From contig KZ111174.1 in assembly GCA_002077045.2 (NCBI GenBank), positions 121,615 through 185,614 on the forward strand: a DNA stretch of 64,000 nt. The letters are read 5' to 3'. The notes under the pieces are model-generated. The model saw only the letters and a program-made list of their open reading frames with translations. It searched no databases and had not been told where the DNA came from. Source of the stretch: Rachicladosporium sp. CCFEE 5018 (Eukaryota > Ascomycota > Dothideomycetes > Cladosporiales > Cladosporiaceae). Of the stretch, positions 1-11,405 are shown in pieces. Within the stretch, counting starts at the first letter, position 1. Each line of letters starts with the position of its first letter. The position numbers and the translations under genes are program-made.

Positions 1-324
1 GCTAGCTCTACCCCGAGCAATCTAACAGCGAATGCTTCCATGCGAAGAGAATGACGATCAAGGTCTGACATTGTGATACAAAGAGCGCGGACCTGGACAA
101 TAGGCCATCCGTCATTTTGTGCGGACTGACGAGATGCGACAGAGGGAATGCAGTGGCTCGTCGGAACAATTCCGATCGCTTACGAGCTGCAGTCAACTCT
201 ATGCACGAGCACAAGGTGGGGAGATATGATATGAAATGTGCAAACGGACACTTCGAAGGCTTTTGCCGTTCTACTGTGATTTATTGAGACCAAACCCACA
301 TCATTGCCACACTTCAGCGCAAGC
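1..324. other. Window edge, upstream region of the first gene
   Basis: I see no supported coding region here. The stretch directly before the first start codon probably holds the promoter and 5' UTR of the dioxygenase-like gene. Confidence 0.4.
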
Positions 325-1062
325 ATGTCTGATCCAAGTCTCTACACCTATGAGTCTCCGCTCGTAGGCTGGGAAGGCGGCAAGCCGTTGTCAGAGTAAG
401 AACAGCTTCACCGACACAATCGTGTGATTAGTCCCCACTGCTTACTCTCTTCGCAGCGAACCCATTAAGGAAGGGCCGGACGCCAAATCCCCGCCGAACC
501 CGTCTCCCACTCGCCCAAGCGAAGCCTACCACACCTTCACTTCCCCAATCTCAAACGACACCCGTGGCGGGTTCGATATCCATATCTACTACGTCTCTTC
601 ACTTCCTTCCGAGCTCCAATTCGCCCGCGAACTGCACACCCGCATCCGCCGCGAGTTCCCGGAGTTGAGGATCTACCGCACGTTCGATGAGCCTTTCGGT
701 CCGCATCCCGTGGGGATGTTTGAGGTGAATGTCTTTGATCCGAAGCAGTTTGGGGCGTTCGTAGGATGGCTGGTGGTGAATCGTGGCCCGCTGAGCGCGT
801 TGGTGCATCCTAACACTGGGGATGATTTGAGAGATGTGAGTATCATTTTTCATCGGGCATAGTGAAACAGCTGCTGATGATGACATCTCTTTAGCATACG
901 CAGCTAGCTACATGGTGAGTATCGAAGTGGTTAAGCGACGAGTCTGAACAACTGCTGACCGTTTTCAGGATGGGTCAGCCGTACCCGTTGCAACTCGGAG
1001 CCTTGAGGGCAGTCTTGCACAAGCGCCGCGCGTCACAAATTGCCATGGCTGGGAACTACTAG
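325..1062 (+). CDS. DOPA 4,5-dioxygenase family protein
   Basis: Four exons (325-395, 457-835, 895-914, 969-1062) splice into 187 aa with GT-AG introns at every junction. After about 45 low-complexity residues comes a compact domain beginning F-D-I-H-I-Y-Y with F-x-R-E-L-H, then F-G-P-H-P-V-G-M-F-E-V, H-P-N-T-G-D-D, H-T-Q-L-A-T-W-M-G and P-L-Q-L. These are the histidine-bearing signatures of the DOPA-dioxygenase family (small extradiol ring-cleaving enzymes, betalain-type in Basidiomycota; the ascomycete substrate is generally unknown). The third exon is only 20 nt but carries the conserved H-T-Q-L-A-T segment, so skipping it would destroy the domain. It converges with the uL11m gene. Cytosolic, as no signal peptide is visible. 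The fold is fairly certain, the substrate is not. Confidence 0.87.
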
Positions 1063-1447
1063 TATCAGTGGTCGCTGTTATCGCTGTTCATAAGTCGCTG
1101 TTCGGTACATATGCTGGGCTCGTGCTCCTTGTTTCGGACTCAGTCTTCTTCCCACTATCCCGCCTTGTCGTCATAGACCGTCCTGCAGTGGCTCTGCGCG
1201 CATTCGCCGTTCGCGCCTCAATCTTCCTCATTGTCCCTCCCTCAGCCTTCAAGCTGCTGCGCTAAGCGTGTCGTGACCTGCGTCGTCTTTCGAGACGAAG
1301 AGATCGAGCCTTGCGGCGCAGCGCTGACGGGGTGCCATCTAATCAAAGCGGAGCTCGATATCCGCGGACACCCTCTTGATCGTGCCTCTGGCGTTCGCGT
1401 ATGCCCGGGCTTCATGCACCCCAATCCACAAGCTCCATTTGGCAATC
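1063..1447. other. Convergent intergenic region
   Basis: This lies between the 3' ends of the dioxygenase-like gene and the uL11m gene. Open frames here match no family I know. It probably contains the two 3' UTRs. Confidence 0.5.
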
Positions 1448-2037
1448 TCATCGGACCACATTTACCCCAATGCTTCCTGCCTGCGCCACTACGCTCTTCG
1501 CAATTCCCTCCAAGCTCATACCACTCAGTCTTGACTCCGAATGCTTGATCTTCGCGATTTCAAACACATGCTTCAAGCTCACCTCTCCCACACTGCCTAG
1601 CCCAGCGTTTCCAGGTGCTGCACTTTTGTCGAAATTTGCCTTCCCTTTGCCCTCGGCACCCAATCGTGAGTGCGGTCCGGCAACGTTACCAGCTCCACGG
1701 GTCTTATTCTTAGTCGCCTTCACACCTGCAGCGGCTAGTAAGAGCTGTGCGGTGGGTGGTGTTCGAAGTTCGAAGCTGAAGGTCCGATCCGGGCGGACTG
1801 TCACTCGCGCGGGGATTGGGGTGCCGACCACGTAGTTTGCTGTACGAGCGTTGAATTCCTGATCCCATTGTAAGTCGTTGCGCATTATATCATGAAGTCA
1901 CTACACACCTTGCAGAAATCCATTGACTTCACGCCCTTGCTACCCAATGCTGGACCAACTGGAGGCGACGGGGAGGCTTGACCAGCGCCGACAATCAACT
2001 TCACGATCTGATCGTTGGCCATCATCTTACGCGCCAT
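1448..2037 (-). CDS. MRPL19: Mitochondrial large-subunit ribosomal protein uL11m
   Basis: Two exons on the minus strand (1909-2037 and 1448-1858) join in phase 0 to give 179 aa. Exon 1 encodes the L11 N-terminal domain with the proline-rich signature A-S-P-S-P-P-V-G-P-A-L-G and ends in M-D-F-C-K. Exon 2 continues E-F-N-A-R-T, the classic L11 sequence across the splice. The C-terminal RNA-binding domain follows, ending G-T-A/S-I-G-V-N-V-type residues (here G-S-I-G-V-N-V). In the ribosome L11 forms the stalk base and binds the GTPase-associated region of large-subunit rRNA. An L11 of this bacterial type in a fungus is the mitochondrial one. The start chosen gives M-A-R-K-M-M without an obvious presequence. 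An upstream leader exon cannot be excluded. Confidence 0.92.
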
Positions 2038-2813
2038 GATAGGCGATTCTCTTTGGCCGTACGGCCGAGGTGTCCTAGGTATGGGAAGTCCTGCGATGAC
2101 TTCACTTCAACATGCAATGGCTTCCGAATTCGTCTGGAACCGCGGGAAAGAACAGCCGCCGCACGTGACCTTAGAAACTCTAATTTCCAGGCCTTACCAT
2201 CCCAGGAACCGGTTTCATCGAGAGGGCTTTCGATGGTGTGGGGGATGCCACTGGCGCTATATCTGGCAGCACCTTAATCCCTGATCAAACGCCCCCGCGA
2301 ACTAGGGTGACGCTGGAAGTCACCACCAATGTGCGGACATGGTCGCGTCCATGCCCAAGCGATCGACAATAGCAAGATCCCCGACATTTCGGCATTACCA
2401 TGGCCCACTTCTGCAGACGCACTCTGTACGACTTGCAGTGCTTGCGCGCTACTCGCGCCAACACACGCTCCGGCGGCACTTGACTTCACTGGCCCCCTGG
2501 CTGATATCTAATACAAGGCACCCCCTGAGAAGCCTATCTGCCCGCGTCTCGGGTCACACAGCGCGATGCAGTGAGACACATCCTCATTTCCTATTGTCGC
2601 TCGGCTCGGTCAGCCCAAATGGTGTCGTCGTTGGTGGCATGCCCCTCCAAGCCTGTTAGTTCTGATCCTTCGCCGTGCAGTGCGCAGGATGGATGTCTCC
2701 TGGACTTCCGGCGTGTTGCTTGCTAGACCTCCTGTGTCTGTCCATGGATCATGCACTAGGCGACCTGTAAGCGTTTCGCACCTGACACTGAACCTCAAAC
2801 CTCAGACGGATAT
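2038..2813. other. Divergent intergenic region
   Basis: This is the shared upstream region of the uL11m gene (minus) and the DUF6594 gene (plus). I recognise no gene in it. Short open frames on both strands look like chance. Confidence 0.45.
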
Positions 2814-5046
2814 ATGACCTCCCAGAAGCCCGGTATGGATCTGGTAAGTGGCTTGCGTTACGCCCACGAAGATATTCTTGTACTACCTCACTGCCGTCTT
2901 TACAAGATCTTCATAGTCCTGTCGCTAATGACATATGCTTCTGACACAGGCTGAGCAAACATCTAGTTTCATACCACTGAGGCGCACCAGCCCTGATCAA
3001 GGAGGTGATCATGTGAGGGACAGTATCCGCGAACAGGATCACACACACCTCGACGGCTCAGGCACTGGCTCTGTCGCACCTGAAGACGACGAGAGCCCTG
3101 CCCTATGGGCTGACGTTGAGACCCGGCCGAAACGACGTAGGAAGTCCAAGCGACTGACCAGTGAACGGCTGCACAAGCGTAAAGCGGAAGTACTGAAGCC
3201 AGAAAGCGATACAGGACGCTTCTGGCCAAAGCTGAGTCGCATTCTGGAGTCTAGTGAAGTGAGCCTGAGCTCAAAGACTGGTGCACGCGCGTCGGAACGA
3301 GAAGAACACGGCGAGAAGTCTTCACGGCGGACACGAGCGTCGGGAGACATTGAAGCATACAAGGACTCGTCCGCCCTGAGATCTGGTGGCGTCCCACGAC
3401 GACCATTCGTGATCTCCCGGGCTAATCCGTCGCTTCTCTCGGTCTCATCGGCGTTGACGAGTGCCTCTAGCAGGTCCAGTGGCAGCAACTCCACTATCAC
3501 ACAACGGACCTACGATAGGCGGAGGAGCAGAGTGCACGGGATGCCATCAGCAAGCGCTCGGCACAGTAGCGTGAGCTCGATATCTTCGAGCCGTGGTCCG
3601 CCCTCACTGGCAGCACTGCAAAGTGCACTCTCGTTACATGCGGACGAGCATCGCGACAGCCACTCGATGCGGTCGTCGTCATCGTCAGTGTCCTCACACT
3701 ATCAGCCTTCGGACGCAGGCTCGAGCGACGCACCAGATACCCCATCATCGCGCTCAAGCTTTCCGTCGCCCACTGCGACTCGGAGCGGCAGTGTGGCTGA
3801 GCTGCGACGCAAGTACGATCCACAGTACTCTGGTCATGAGAGCTCGCGTGGTAGCAGCCCGAAATCAGCGGTACGATCGTCACGACGGCAGCCGAGTGTG
3901 AGCGACGTGATTGAGGACGATGAAGAAGACGAGCCTGAACCAAGGTCATCTCCTCCATCTGCGCCATCCGACTTGCGCTCGCATCGAGATCAGCATACTT
4001 CGCCCGACTCGTATGCCCACTACCAACACAGCAGCGAGTACCCACATTATCTGCGAGACCCTCAGCAACATACCGACTACTATCAATACCCACCTCAACA
4101 CTACATACAACCACACTACACCACCTATCGCTCTCACTCAACCTCATCTCACAGATCCGATGGCTCGTCGCCACCGCAGCCTTCACACCAGGCGCTGCAG
4201 CCATACTACCAACCACCTCATCCACCTCACGCCCCTTCTCCGCCGTCCGCAGTTCCCTCGCTCCACTACCCACAACCCCTACCACTAGCACCGGAGCCAC
4301 CTAGTCTTCCTCCAAACGCACCTCCGCACGGCTACGACCGCCTCGCGCGTGCTATCGCCAGCGAATCACCGGGCTCGGCCCCACCGCTCTACAGAAAGTT
4401 CGGCCATCTGCACCATCGGATTCTGCTGCACCTGCAAGATGAGCTTGCTGAGCTCGAGGAGCAGTTGGCATCACTAGACGCTATGGCTTCACATCTTGCC
4501 CAGCCGTTACACTCGTCTGGTCAGTCCGAGGTGGAAGTAGCAGAGCAGTCGGTTCCCGCTTCGAGACGGCAGGAGAGGTATTTGGGTGGCGTGTATGCTC
4601 AGCGAGTGGATCTGCTGGGCAAGATCTACTTGAAAATGGAGCAATACTCCAAAGCCGTGAAAGCGGCCAGCGAGGCTGAAGATGGTTGGGGCTGCGAGTC
4701 TCTGCAAGCTGGACAATCTGATGATGCCGCTGAGATTGCTATCGAAAGCTACCGGAAGCTGGTCCAGAACAACGCTGGGATCTGTGAGCCGGAGACGGGC
4801 TTTCTCGAGCGCAAAGACGACCTTATAATTCTTGGCCGTCGAAAGTCCACCGAACTTGTCGAAGTCCGAGGCTGGTGGGCGACGAACGGGAAGACAGCAT
4901 TGGGAGCGTCGTTTGGGCTGCTTGGACTGTTACTGTTCCTGCCAGGCAGCTACCAACGACTCGTCCTGGGCATCGTGATCGGGGCTGCAGGAGCACTGGC
5001 TTTGCGTAAGCTGGATCGCGGAAAGCTGGCTCGGCTGTGGTCGTAG
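2814..5046 (+). CDS. DUF6594 domain membrane protein with long disordered N-terminus
   Basis: A 30-nt first exon (2814-2843) and a long second exon (2950-5046) join in phase 0 to give 708 aa. A start at 2935 inside the intron is the alternative. Residues 1 to about 465 are low complexity: Ser/Arg-rich, then a His/Tyr/Pro/Gln-rich stretch, probably disordered. From about 470 the DUF6594 domain begins with Y-D-R-L-A-R, then K-F-G-H-L-H-H-R-I-L-L-H-L-Q-D-E-L-A-E-L-E-E-Q-L, and finishes with hydrophobic segments near the C-terminus (around G-L-L-G-L-L-L-F-L and L-V-L-G-I-V-I-G-A-A-G-A-L-A). DUF6594 proteins are common in Pezizomycotina and their function is unknown. The membrane segments suggest an integral membrane protein with a large cytosolic tail. 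Confidence 0.83.
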
Positions 5047-5715
5047 CAAAATCGCCGAGCGGAGAAACACTGCGGTGGAAAGCATCAGATGGGCACTGGT
5101 ATCGGCGAAATTGTGGCGCATTTGGAGCATTGCGAATTACATTCGATGCATTTGGGCGGGAGGATATGAGCGGAACGATACCCATGGCTTTTGCATCTGC
5201 TCTTTACGTACAGGACTAGAAGACTCACGGCTCATAGCAGACCTGCGCTGTGCGCGGTCGAATCAACAACTACACTTGAGATCTGCCCATATGGACTTCG
5301 TTTTGTTCAGTAATCGCCATCCAACTGTCTCAGCGCCTTGCGGCAGCAGAAGAAGAAGCATTTATTACATATTATCACTAGCATACATGCCCATCGCTCG
5401 GTATGTACCCTCATACGCACAATGTACTCCATCCAGCCCGTGCGCTAGCCAGCGCTCAGGTCTTCGCTCCATAGCGGCCGTAATGTGTGTCCATCTATAC
5501 AATATGCGCCGTTGGTGATCCCACCCGCTTGCTGTACTGCGCTGAAGTGCGCCACAAAATCTGCACCTGGCTGCCAAAGGGTGCGGGTGAGCTAGCAAAA
5601 AACGTGGTGAGGGCGATCTCGTCTGTCGAGTCGCCTTGCTTCACCCGTTCCTTACTCTCGGCATCTTCACAGCCACAAAGCCGCCCATAGAATTTCTCTT
5701 CTGCTTGCGGAGCTC
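5047..5715. other. Convergent intergenic region
   Basis: This lies between the 3' ends of the DUF6594 gene and AUR1. I find nothing recognisable beyond probable 3' UTRs. Confidence 0.5.
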
Positions 5716-7074
5716 CTAACTCTTTCCCATGAAGCTCTCGCCGTCACTAGCCAGTGTCTCCCCTTCCCAGCTGTCGTCACCAAGCACAGGACTTCGCATA
5801 CCCGCACTCGGACTACGGCTGCTGTTGCTGCGTCCCGAACTGCTTGCCAATGTCCACTCGTCGCTGTCTCCGCCAATGACAGGGTACTTCTCCTCGTCCA
5901 GCTCAATACCAGTAGATCCATATGCGTACTCGTCCTTAGCCTCGCCGCACTCAATGTACTCGTAATCCCAGCGGAACATCTTACCCGCTTGCAGGCGCGG
6001 CAGGAATCGAGACTTTGCGATGAAGTAGGCGATGGCTGAGATGATAGAGCCGGCTACGAGATCGACTGCGTAGTGGTGCGAGAGGTACATCGTGCTCCAC
6101 CAGAGCCAGAGAAGGTAGACTGTGAAGAGTGGCCGAAGCTTGGGAAAGGTGTGCGACATGAAGAGGACTTCGATCGTTGCGCAACCTGAGTGGAGGGAGG
6201 GAAAGGCGCCGAAAACCACTGGCGAGGCTGTGAAAGTGGAGGTGTATAGATCCACTCCGAGCAGCTTGTCGATCGCGGCAAGTCCTGCGGGTGATCCGGG
6301 CATGCTGTAGTCCGCCGGAGCCAGCCCGTACTTGTTCTCATACCAGGGTGGCGAGCAGGGAAAGAGGAGCTGGATCATGACGCCTATGATGTTCATGTAT
6401 CCGAAAGCCCTCGCAAATGTTGGTGTCGTGCCCGGCGGCCCGAACAAAAACATTAGCCCTGAGCACACGAATGGCGCGCCGAAATGCGTCAGTCCGTACG
6501 GTATCCAAGCCACCACATCGAAGAACGTCGACTTGTGTGCGCTCAAGATGTTGCTCAGATTCGCTCCATACAGAATGTTCTCCAGCGCTGGAAGCACGCG
6601 GACCCAGATCGGTGGCCTATACTCGCCAGCCACAAACTTGCAAGCGTAGAAGAAGACTAGCCAGCCTGCTATGGGGAGGAAAGGCAGAGTGAATTGCCGC
6701 GTTAGAGGTACAAGGAGCGACAGCAGAAGTGCGGAAGCTATCAGCGTCTTTATGAAGGGTCCAGGCGACTGAATCACGCTAAGGGAGAATATCCCCAGGA
6801 TAGCGAGGAAGATGTACTGCGCATCCCATGCGCTCCACTGATGCGTTCGTAGCGACCGTATCGTCTCCTGAGGGTTGAGCGATGTTTGGAGATGCGTTAT
6901 CGTCGATGTAGGACTCTGCCGTGCTCTTATCCTCGACTTCGTTGATCTGAACTTCCTCCGTAATCGATGTGGTATTATCGTAGGCAGGCCAGGAAAGGAG
7001 ACGGGAAACTTGGTTTTCGAGAAGAAGCGTTGGGTCGAGTCCTCCCCTCCCAGGGAGAAGTAGGTTGTCGCCAT
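5716..7074 (-). CDS. AUR1: Inositol phosphorylceramide synthase catalytic subunit
   Basis: Single-exon gene of 452 aa from the ATG at 7074, which I prefer because it begins M-A-T-T-Y-F-S; an in-frame ATG at 7095 adds seven residues. The enzyme transfers phosphoinositol from phosphatidylinositol to ceramide in the Golgi, an essential step of fungal sphingolipid synthesis and the target of aureobasidin A. Several membrane helices run from about residue 85 to 355. The PAP2-type catalytic motifs are clear: F-P-S-L-H-S-G at 291-297 and S-H-H-Y-A-V-D-L-V-A-G-S at 332-343, giving a catalytic His295, His334 and Asp338 by comparison with yeast. The loop G-L-T-H-F-G-A-P-F keeps the His-Phe pair reported to affect aureobasidin response in yeast. 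The C-terminal 80 residues are acidic and serine-rich, as in filamentous fungi. Confidence 0.96.
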   Translation of the reverse strand: MATTYFSLGGEDSTQRFFSKTKFPVSFPGLPTIIPHRLRRKFRSTKSRIRARQSPTSTITHLQTSLNPQETIRSLRTHQWSAWDAQYIFLAILGIFSLSVIQSPGPFIKTLIASALLLSLLVPLTRQFTLPFLPIAGWLVFFYACKFVAGEYRPPIWVRVLPALENILYGANLSNILSAHKSTFFDVVAWIPYGLTHFGAPFVCSGLMFLFGPPGTTPTFARAFGYMNIIGVMIQLLFPCSPPWYENKYGLAPADYSMPGSPAGLAAIDKLLGVDLYTSTFTASPVVFGAFPSLHSGCATIEVLFMSHTFPKLRPLFTVYLLWLWWSTMYLSHHYAVDLVAGSIISAIAYFIAKSRFLPRLQAGKMFRWDYEYIECGEAKDEYAYGSTGIELDEEKYPVIGGDSDEWTLASSSGRSNSSRSPSAGMRSPVLGDDSWEGETLASDGESFMGKS

Positions 7075-7095
7075 GTGTGAATGAGGTGTGCGCAA

Positions 7096-8406
7096 TGTTT
7101 AGGTGTATCAAGAGGATCTCGTGTCTCAGGTCCACGAGAGAGTCCCTCGAAGATGTCGCCTAGTGCCAAGTTGGGCGCAGCACAGAGCTGTCGCACAGCA
7201 CGAGACTTGGAAGTACAAGGTGTTGGCGCGGGGATCGGGACCTTTGTCGAAATGAACTTGATGCTGGGTACGCCGGAACAAAGGAAGGCAAGGCAAGAGG
7301 CTGATGGAGTGTTAGAGTGAGGACGGCTTCCGGAAGTGCTGCAGTGTAGGTCTGCGCGTGGCTACCACTACGCGAAGAGGAGCCCAATTTCATGGTAAGA
7401 TGATGACGGGCCTCCCACGCGAGACCTCTCAGCTTCGGGGGCAAAACGCACCCGCGCCCGGTCATACGCGCTTGCTCAACTTTTGTCTTTATCTCTCACC
7501 CTCTACGTAGTGTTCAAACCTTCCCCAACATCACTAAATTCGATGATGTTCGCAGTCTGTTCAACATCAACTTTACTGCAACGATATATCTTCTCCCCAC
7601 TATCATCACTGTTCGCCTCACCCAGCAAACGCCGTCAGCACAAGTCTGCACAGCTGACACAGCACCGGTGCTTTGAACATCCGATTTGCCAGGAGCTCAT
7701 TTCGCACTCGCTTAGCGTGTTGGCACCGCGCCAATGCGCCCAGCCGTTACGCCGCACGCGACTAGCTCGCAGAAATCTGCGATGACTGAGCATGACCTCA
7801 CTTGGCAAAGGATCGCAATGGCCGAGGTGAACTTCGAGGGGGCGCTTCATGTCGCTTCCTCGTAGTATCAATGGTGTCAGGCGCAGTCGTTGAGCGTGCG
7901 GGCTTCATTATGCTGCTAGAACGGCCATCGAGACTTCACATGCGACGCTGACCTCGGTCTCACGTCCTCGCGGTCTTGATGATGATCGCATGCATAGTTA
8001 GCGCACACACACAAAGAAACTTTCTGCACTGTATTGGCGCCACAGCTCATGCACGGCATCCGCGATCGTCCGGCACTCGTTCGGCGATATCTTTTGACGT
8101 GATTCCGCGCATCTGGAAGTGAGGAGCATCATTGTGGAATGTTACACTCCCTACAGCGCACAGGAATATGGTCGACGCGATGACCTGATCGGTGAATAAT
8201 GGCAACCCGCCTCCACGCAGTTGCAGGTGACGTTCGAAGAAACTCGTAGAGTTGGGTCGCTCCTTCATCATCAAATGTTGGTGCACCTGTCCAGTCACAG
8301 TGTCGATGAGGCGGCATGGTACATTTGAACATGTACTGGCTTATAGCCTATTACACACGCATCGTGTGTTTGCGATCTATCGTCTATGGCAAGCCAGTGA
8401 TCGGCT
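7096..8406. other. Intergenic region between AUR1 and HIS7
   Basis: About 1.3 kb with no supported gene. It holds the AUR1 upstream region, pyrimidine-rich near 7470-7640, and downstream sequence of HIS7. Open frames of 70-100 codons resemble no known family and lack conserved features. Confidence 0.45.
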
Positions 8407-10127
8407 TCAGACTTCTTCATCTTCAAAGGGCCGCACATCCAAGCCCTTCTTCCCCAACACCTCTTTCACACCCTTCACAGTCCACTCCCCTCTGTGAAAC
8501 ATTCCCGCCCCGAGCGCAGCATCTACATCCGTTTCCGTGAAGACTTCAGCGAAGTGCTCCGCATTGCCTGCACCACTGCTTGCAATTACCGGGATCTTGA
8601 CCGCAGCCTTCACACTTCGAATGAGTTCGAGATCGAAGCCTGAGTTCGTACCGTCGCGATCAATGCAGTTCAGCAAGATTTCACCAGCGCCCATTGCTTC
8701 GACTGCAGTGACGAGCTCGGTGACGGAGAGGTCGTGGGTTTTGCGGCCACCTTGGGACGTGCAGGCATACCAGCAGTGGGCTTCGCCATTTGGTCCAGGA
8801 AGGGAAGTAGAGATCGTAGCATGAGGTGTGTCAGATGCGGACGCAACGTAGACTCGTTTTGGGTCTATTGACACGACCACAGCTTGTGCGCCGTAGGCTT
8901 CGGAGATGGTCTCGATAGCGGTCTTGCCCGTGAGAGTGCGATTCGCGGCGTAGTACGCCTCTGCTGCAGTGACTGCATCGCTACCGATTGACACCTTGTC
9001 CGCTCCGGACTTGAAGTACAGTGTTGCGACTTCTAGTGCCGGCACACTCCGTCCAGTTGCGGGGTCTAGAGTGTCTCGAATGCCGCCACCTATCGTCAAC
9101 GGCACGAACACCGTTGCGGCCGTCTGCCGGAGCACTTCCAGCATAGGTAGATCTTTCAGTGGCGTGTCGCGGAACGATGTGATGTTTAGGAACGTAACCT
9201 CATCCGCCCCTTGGTGGTAGTACTCCTGTGCCTTCTGCACAGGCTTGCCCAGGTTCCGTACAGCATTGGAGCCAGATTTCTCACGAACGTCGTATTGGTC
9301 GCCTTTCGTCACGACAAGATCGCCGGCATCGTTGGCGCGAACGTCAAGGCAGGCGATGATGCGGCGAGTGAGGCCTGGCGTACCTTGCGTAGACGACGCT
9401 GCAGATAGCGGAGCGGTCTTCTTGCCGGAAAGGAAGGCCTTGAGGACGCGCAGGCCGGCTGCCCCGCTCTTCTCGGGGTGGAACTGCGTTGCAAGAATGT
9501 TGTCCCGAGCGATTGCGCCAATGAACACTTCATTGCCATAGGTAGCTGTTGCTACCGTCCAGCCGTCACTCTCGAGCTCTCCTTCGCGATACGGAACAGC
9601 GTACGAGTGAACGTAGTAGTACTTGCTGTCAAGGCTTAGACCATAAACGCTTTGCGGCTTTGCATCAGAGCTTTTCGAGACAGTGCTTGCAGAGTTCCAT
9701 CCGATATGAGGAACGCTCTTGTCACTGTTATCAAATCGCTCGAGTCGACCCTTGGCAACACCTAGTCCAGGCACAGCATTTGCCTCATCCGAACCTTCGA
9801 ACAGTGCTTGGATGCCGACACATATACCCATGAACGGCTTGCGGACGCTATGTGGGCTTTCACAGGTTCAACGTAGCCAGCATTGGCGAATTGAGTAAGG
9901 CAATGGCCGAAGTGGCCAACGCCGGGCAGGATCAGCTTCTACATCGCGAAAAGGCCTGTCAGCCATCAGCATGACTCTTCACGTGGTATGGCAGCATCTC
10001 GTACCTCTGCTTTGGGGACATCATCTGGTGATCTGATCCATTCTACGTCCCAGCCCAACTTTTCGATCGCATTGACAAGCGACCTGATATTGCCGGCTGC
10101 GTAGTCGAGCAAGTGTACCGTCGGCAT
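8407..10127 (-). CDS. HIS7: Imidazole glycerol phosphate synthase (HisHF) with apparent frameshift
   Basis: Fused glutamine amidotransferase and cyclase of histidine biosynthesis: it makes imidazole glycerol phosphate and AICAR from PRFAR and glutamine. Exon 1 (10005-10127) encodes M-P-T-V-H-L-L-D-Y-A-A-G-N-I-R-S. An intron with GTACGA donor and TAG acceptor follows, and exon 2 (8407-9938) opens K-L-I-L-P-G-V-G-H-F-G-H. At 9841-9846 the frame breaks: the expected S-G-K-P-F-M-G-I-C-V-G is read only if one base (GGC reduced to GC) is restored. Beyond it the frame is intact, with the nucleophile Cys in G-I-C-V-G-I-Q, the His/Glu pair in T-Q-F-H-P-E-K, and a full HisF barrel beginning R-R-I-I-A-C-L-D-V-R. 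No plausible intron can absorb the shift. It is either a sequence error or a real histidine-auxotrophy mutation. A TGACTCA site lies 76 bp upstream. Confidence 0.93.
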
Positions 10128-10371
10128 CTTGTTGGTCGTTTCAATCGACCACAAGGCGACTAAAACTTTCCTTCCAACTTGACATAAGGTCCAATCTCAA
10201 GTTGACTCACATACAAAGTTGCTCCTTCACTTTTGTGTGACACGGTTTTGAGTTGCGGTCGGCCCGCCGAAGCCGAAGTTCCGACTTGCGCCAGCCTAAT
10301 CGACTTCGACAAATTCACGTCAAGCCCTCCAACATCAATACCTCCACTGCGAAGACTTTCACATCGTCAAG
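10128..10371. other. Divergent HIS7/IMP3 promoter region
   Basis: A compact 244-bp region with start codons at both ends. It contains the CpcA/Gcn4-type site at 10203-10209 and no gene. Confidence 0.6.
10203..10209 (-). promoter_or_regulatory. CpcA/Gcn4-type binding site upstream of HIS7
   Basis: The heptamer TGACTCA is the consensus site of the bZIP regulator of general amino acid control (Gcn4 in yeast, CpcA/CPC1 in filamentous fungi). It lies 76 bp upstream of the HIS7 start codon, a usual position in histidine genes. The site is nearly palindromic and could also act on the divergent IMP3 gene, but HIS7 is the expected target. Binding is inferred from sequence alone. Confidence 0.65.
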
Positions 10372-10990
10372 ATGGTGCGCAAACTCAAGCATCATGAGCA
10401 GAAGCTCCTGCGTAAAGTCGACTTCGTCAGCTATCCCTCCGACAACACCCACCGCAGCGCAGAGATCATCCGCCGGTACTCCCTCATCAACCCAGCGGAC
10501 TACAGCTCCTACAATCGTCTCGCTGGCCAGCTACGTCAGCTGGCACACCGCATAGCACTCCTTGGGCCCGAGTCACCGTTTCGGAGGAAGCAGGAAGATC
10601 AGCTACTGGAGAAGCTCCATGATCTGGGCCTACTAGGCATAGGCGGCGGCGGGAAGGGCAAGCTGAGTGATGTGGAGCGCAAGGTCACTGTTTCTGCCTT
10701 ATGTCGGAGGAGACTGGGCGTGGTGATGACCAGACTGAGGATGGCGGAGCATGTCAGTGCAGCGAACAAGTTCATCGAACAGGGTCACGTGAGGGTGGGC
10801 ACTGAGGTGGTTACGGATTCGGCGTTTCTGGTCACGAGGTAAAGTGTGATGAGTCTACAGGTGCAGAGGAAGTGCGCTGACGTAGATTTGCAGGAACATG
10901 GAAGACTTCGTAACTTGGGTCGATTCGTCCAAGATCAAGAAGTCGATCTACAAGTATCGGGATGCCATGGACGACTTTGACCTCCTATGA
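10372..10990 (+). CDS. IMP3: U3 small nucleolar ribonucleoprotein IMP3
   Basis: Two exons (10372-10838 and 10894-10990) splice within an Arg codon to give 187 aa, close to yeast Imp3 (183 aa). The protein begins M-V-R-K-L-K-H-H-E-Q-K-L-L-R-K-V-D-F and belongs to the uS4 family. The S4 RNA-binding domain covers roughly residues 108-156 (R-R-R-L-G-V-V-M-T-R-L, F-I-E-Q-G-H-V-R-V-G). The second exon supplies the conserved tail N-M-E-D-F-V-T-W and ends D-D-F-D-L-L. Imp3 acts in the nucleolus, where it helps U3 snoRNA pair with pre-18S rRNA in the small-subunit processome. It is divergent from HIS7. Confidence 0.96.
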
Positions 10991-11405
10991 ACGTAAAGTC
11001 TTGGCGCGGCACCTAGGTCATGCCACTGGACTACGCATGGGCGACTACGCGCGAGTATACTACTGCGAGCTGCTGTGTTGTATTCACCATGGAGGGGTGA
11101 AGCTTCGGGAACAAAGCCGCATGCCTGGGGCCGCCATGGAACATCACGTGATGACGCTAGTGAGCACCTGCAGGGGATATCTCTGTGCCCCACGCTTCGA
11201 CCTGGTCCTCTTCCTCTTCCTCCACTACCTCCTCACGTTGTCTGCCACGCAACGATGAAGTGAGAAACATCACGCTGCCATCATCAGAGTCTGCGTCGGT
11301 CATCAAGAAGGAGCCACACTTCTGGTGCACACCTGCCACAAGTCCCTCAACTGTCACCTGATCCTCATCGCCATTGACATTGGGCTTCGACTACTCGTCG
11401 GCGTC
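10991..11405. other. Intergenic region
   Basis: No gene is recognised. The downstream open frame extends back in frame to an ATG at 11325, so its 5' end may begin here. Pyrimidine-rich tracts near 11200-11235 fit a promoter or 5' UTR. Confidence 0.4.

Noticed and set aside
5716..7095. Other open frames across the conserved genes, some over 200 codons
   Set aside because: They are shadows on the opposite strand or in other frames of genes with clear homology.
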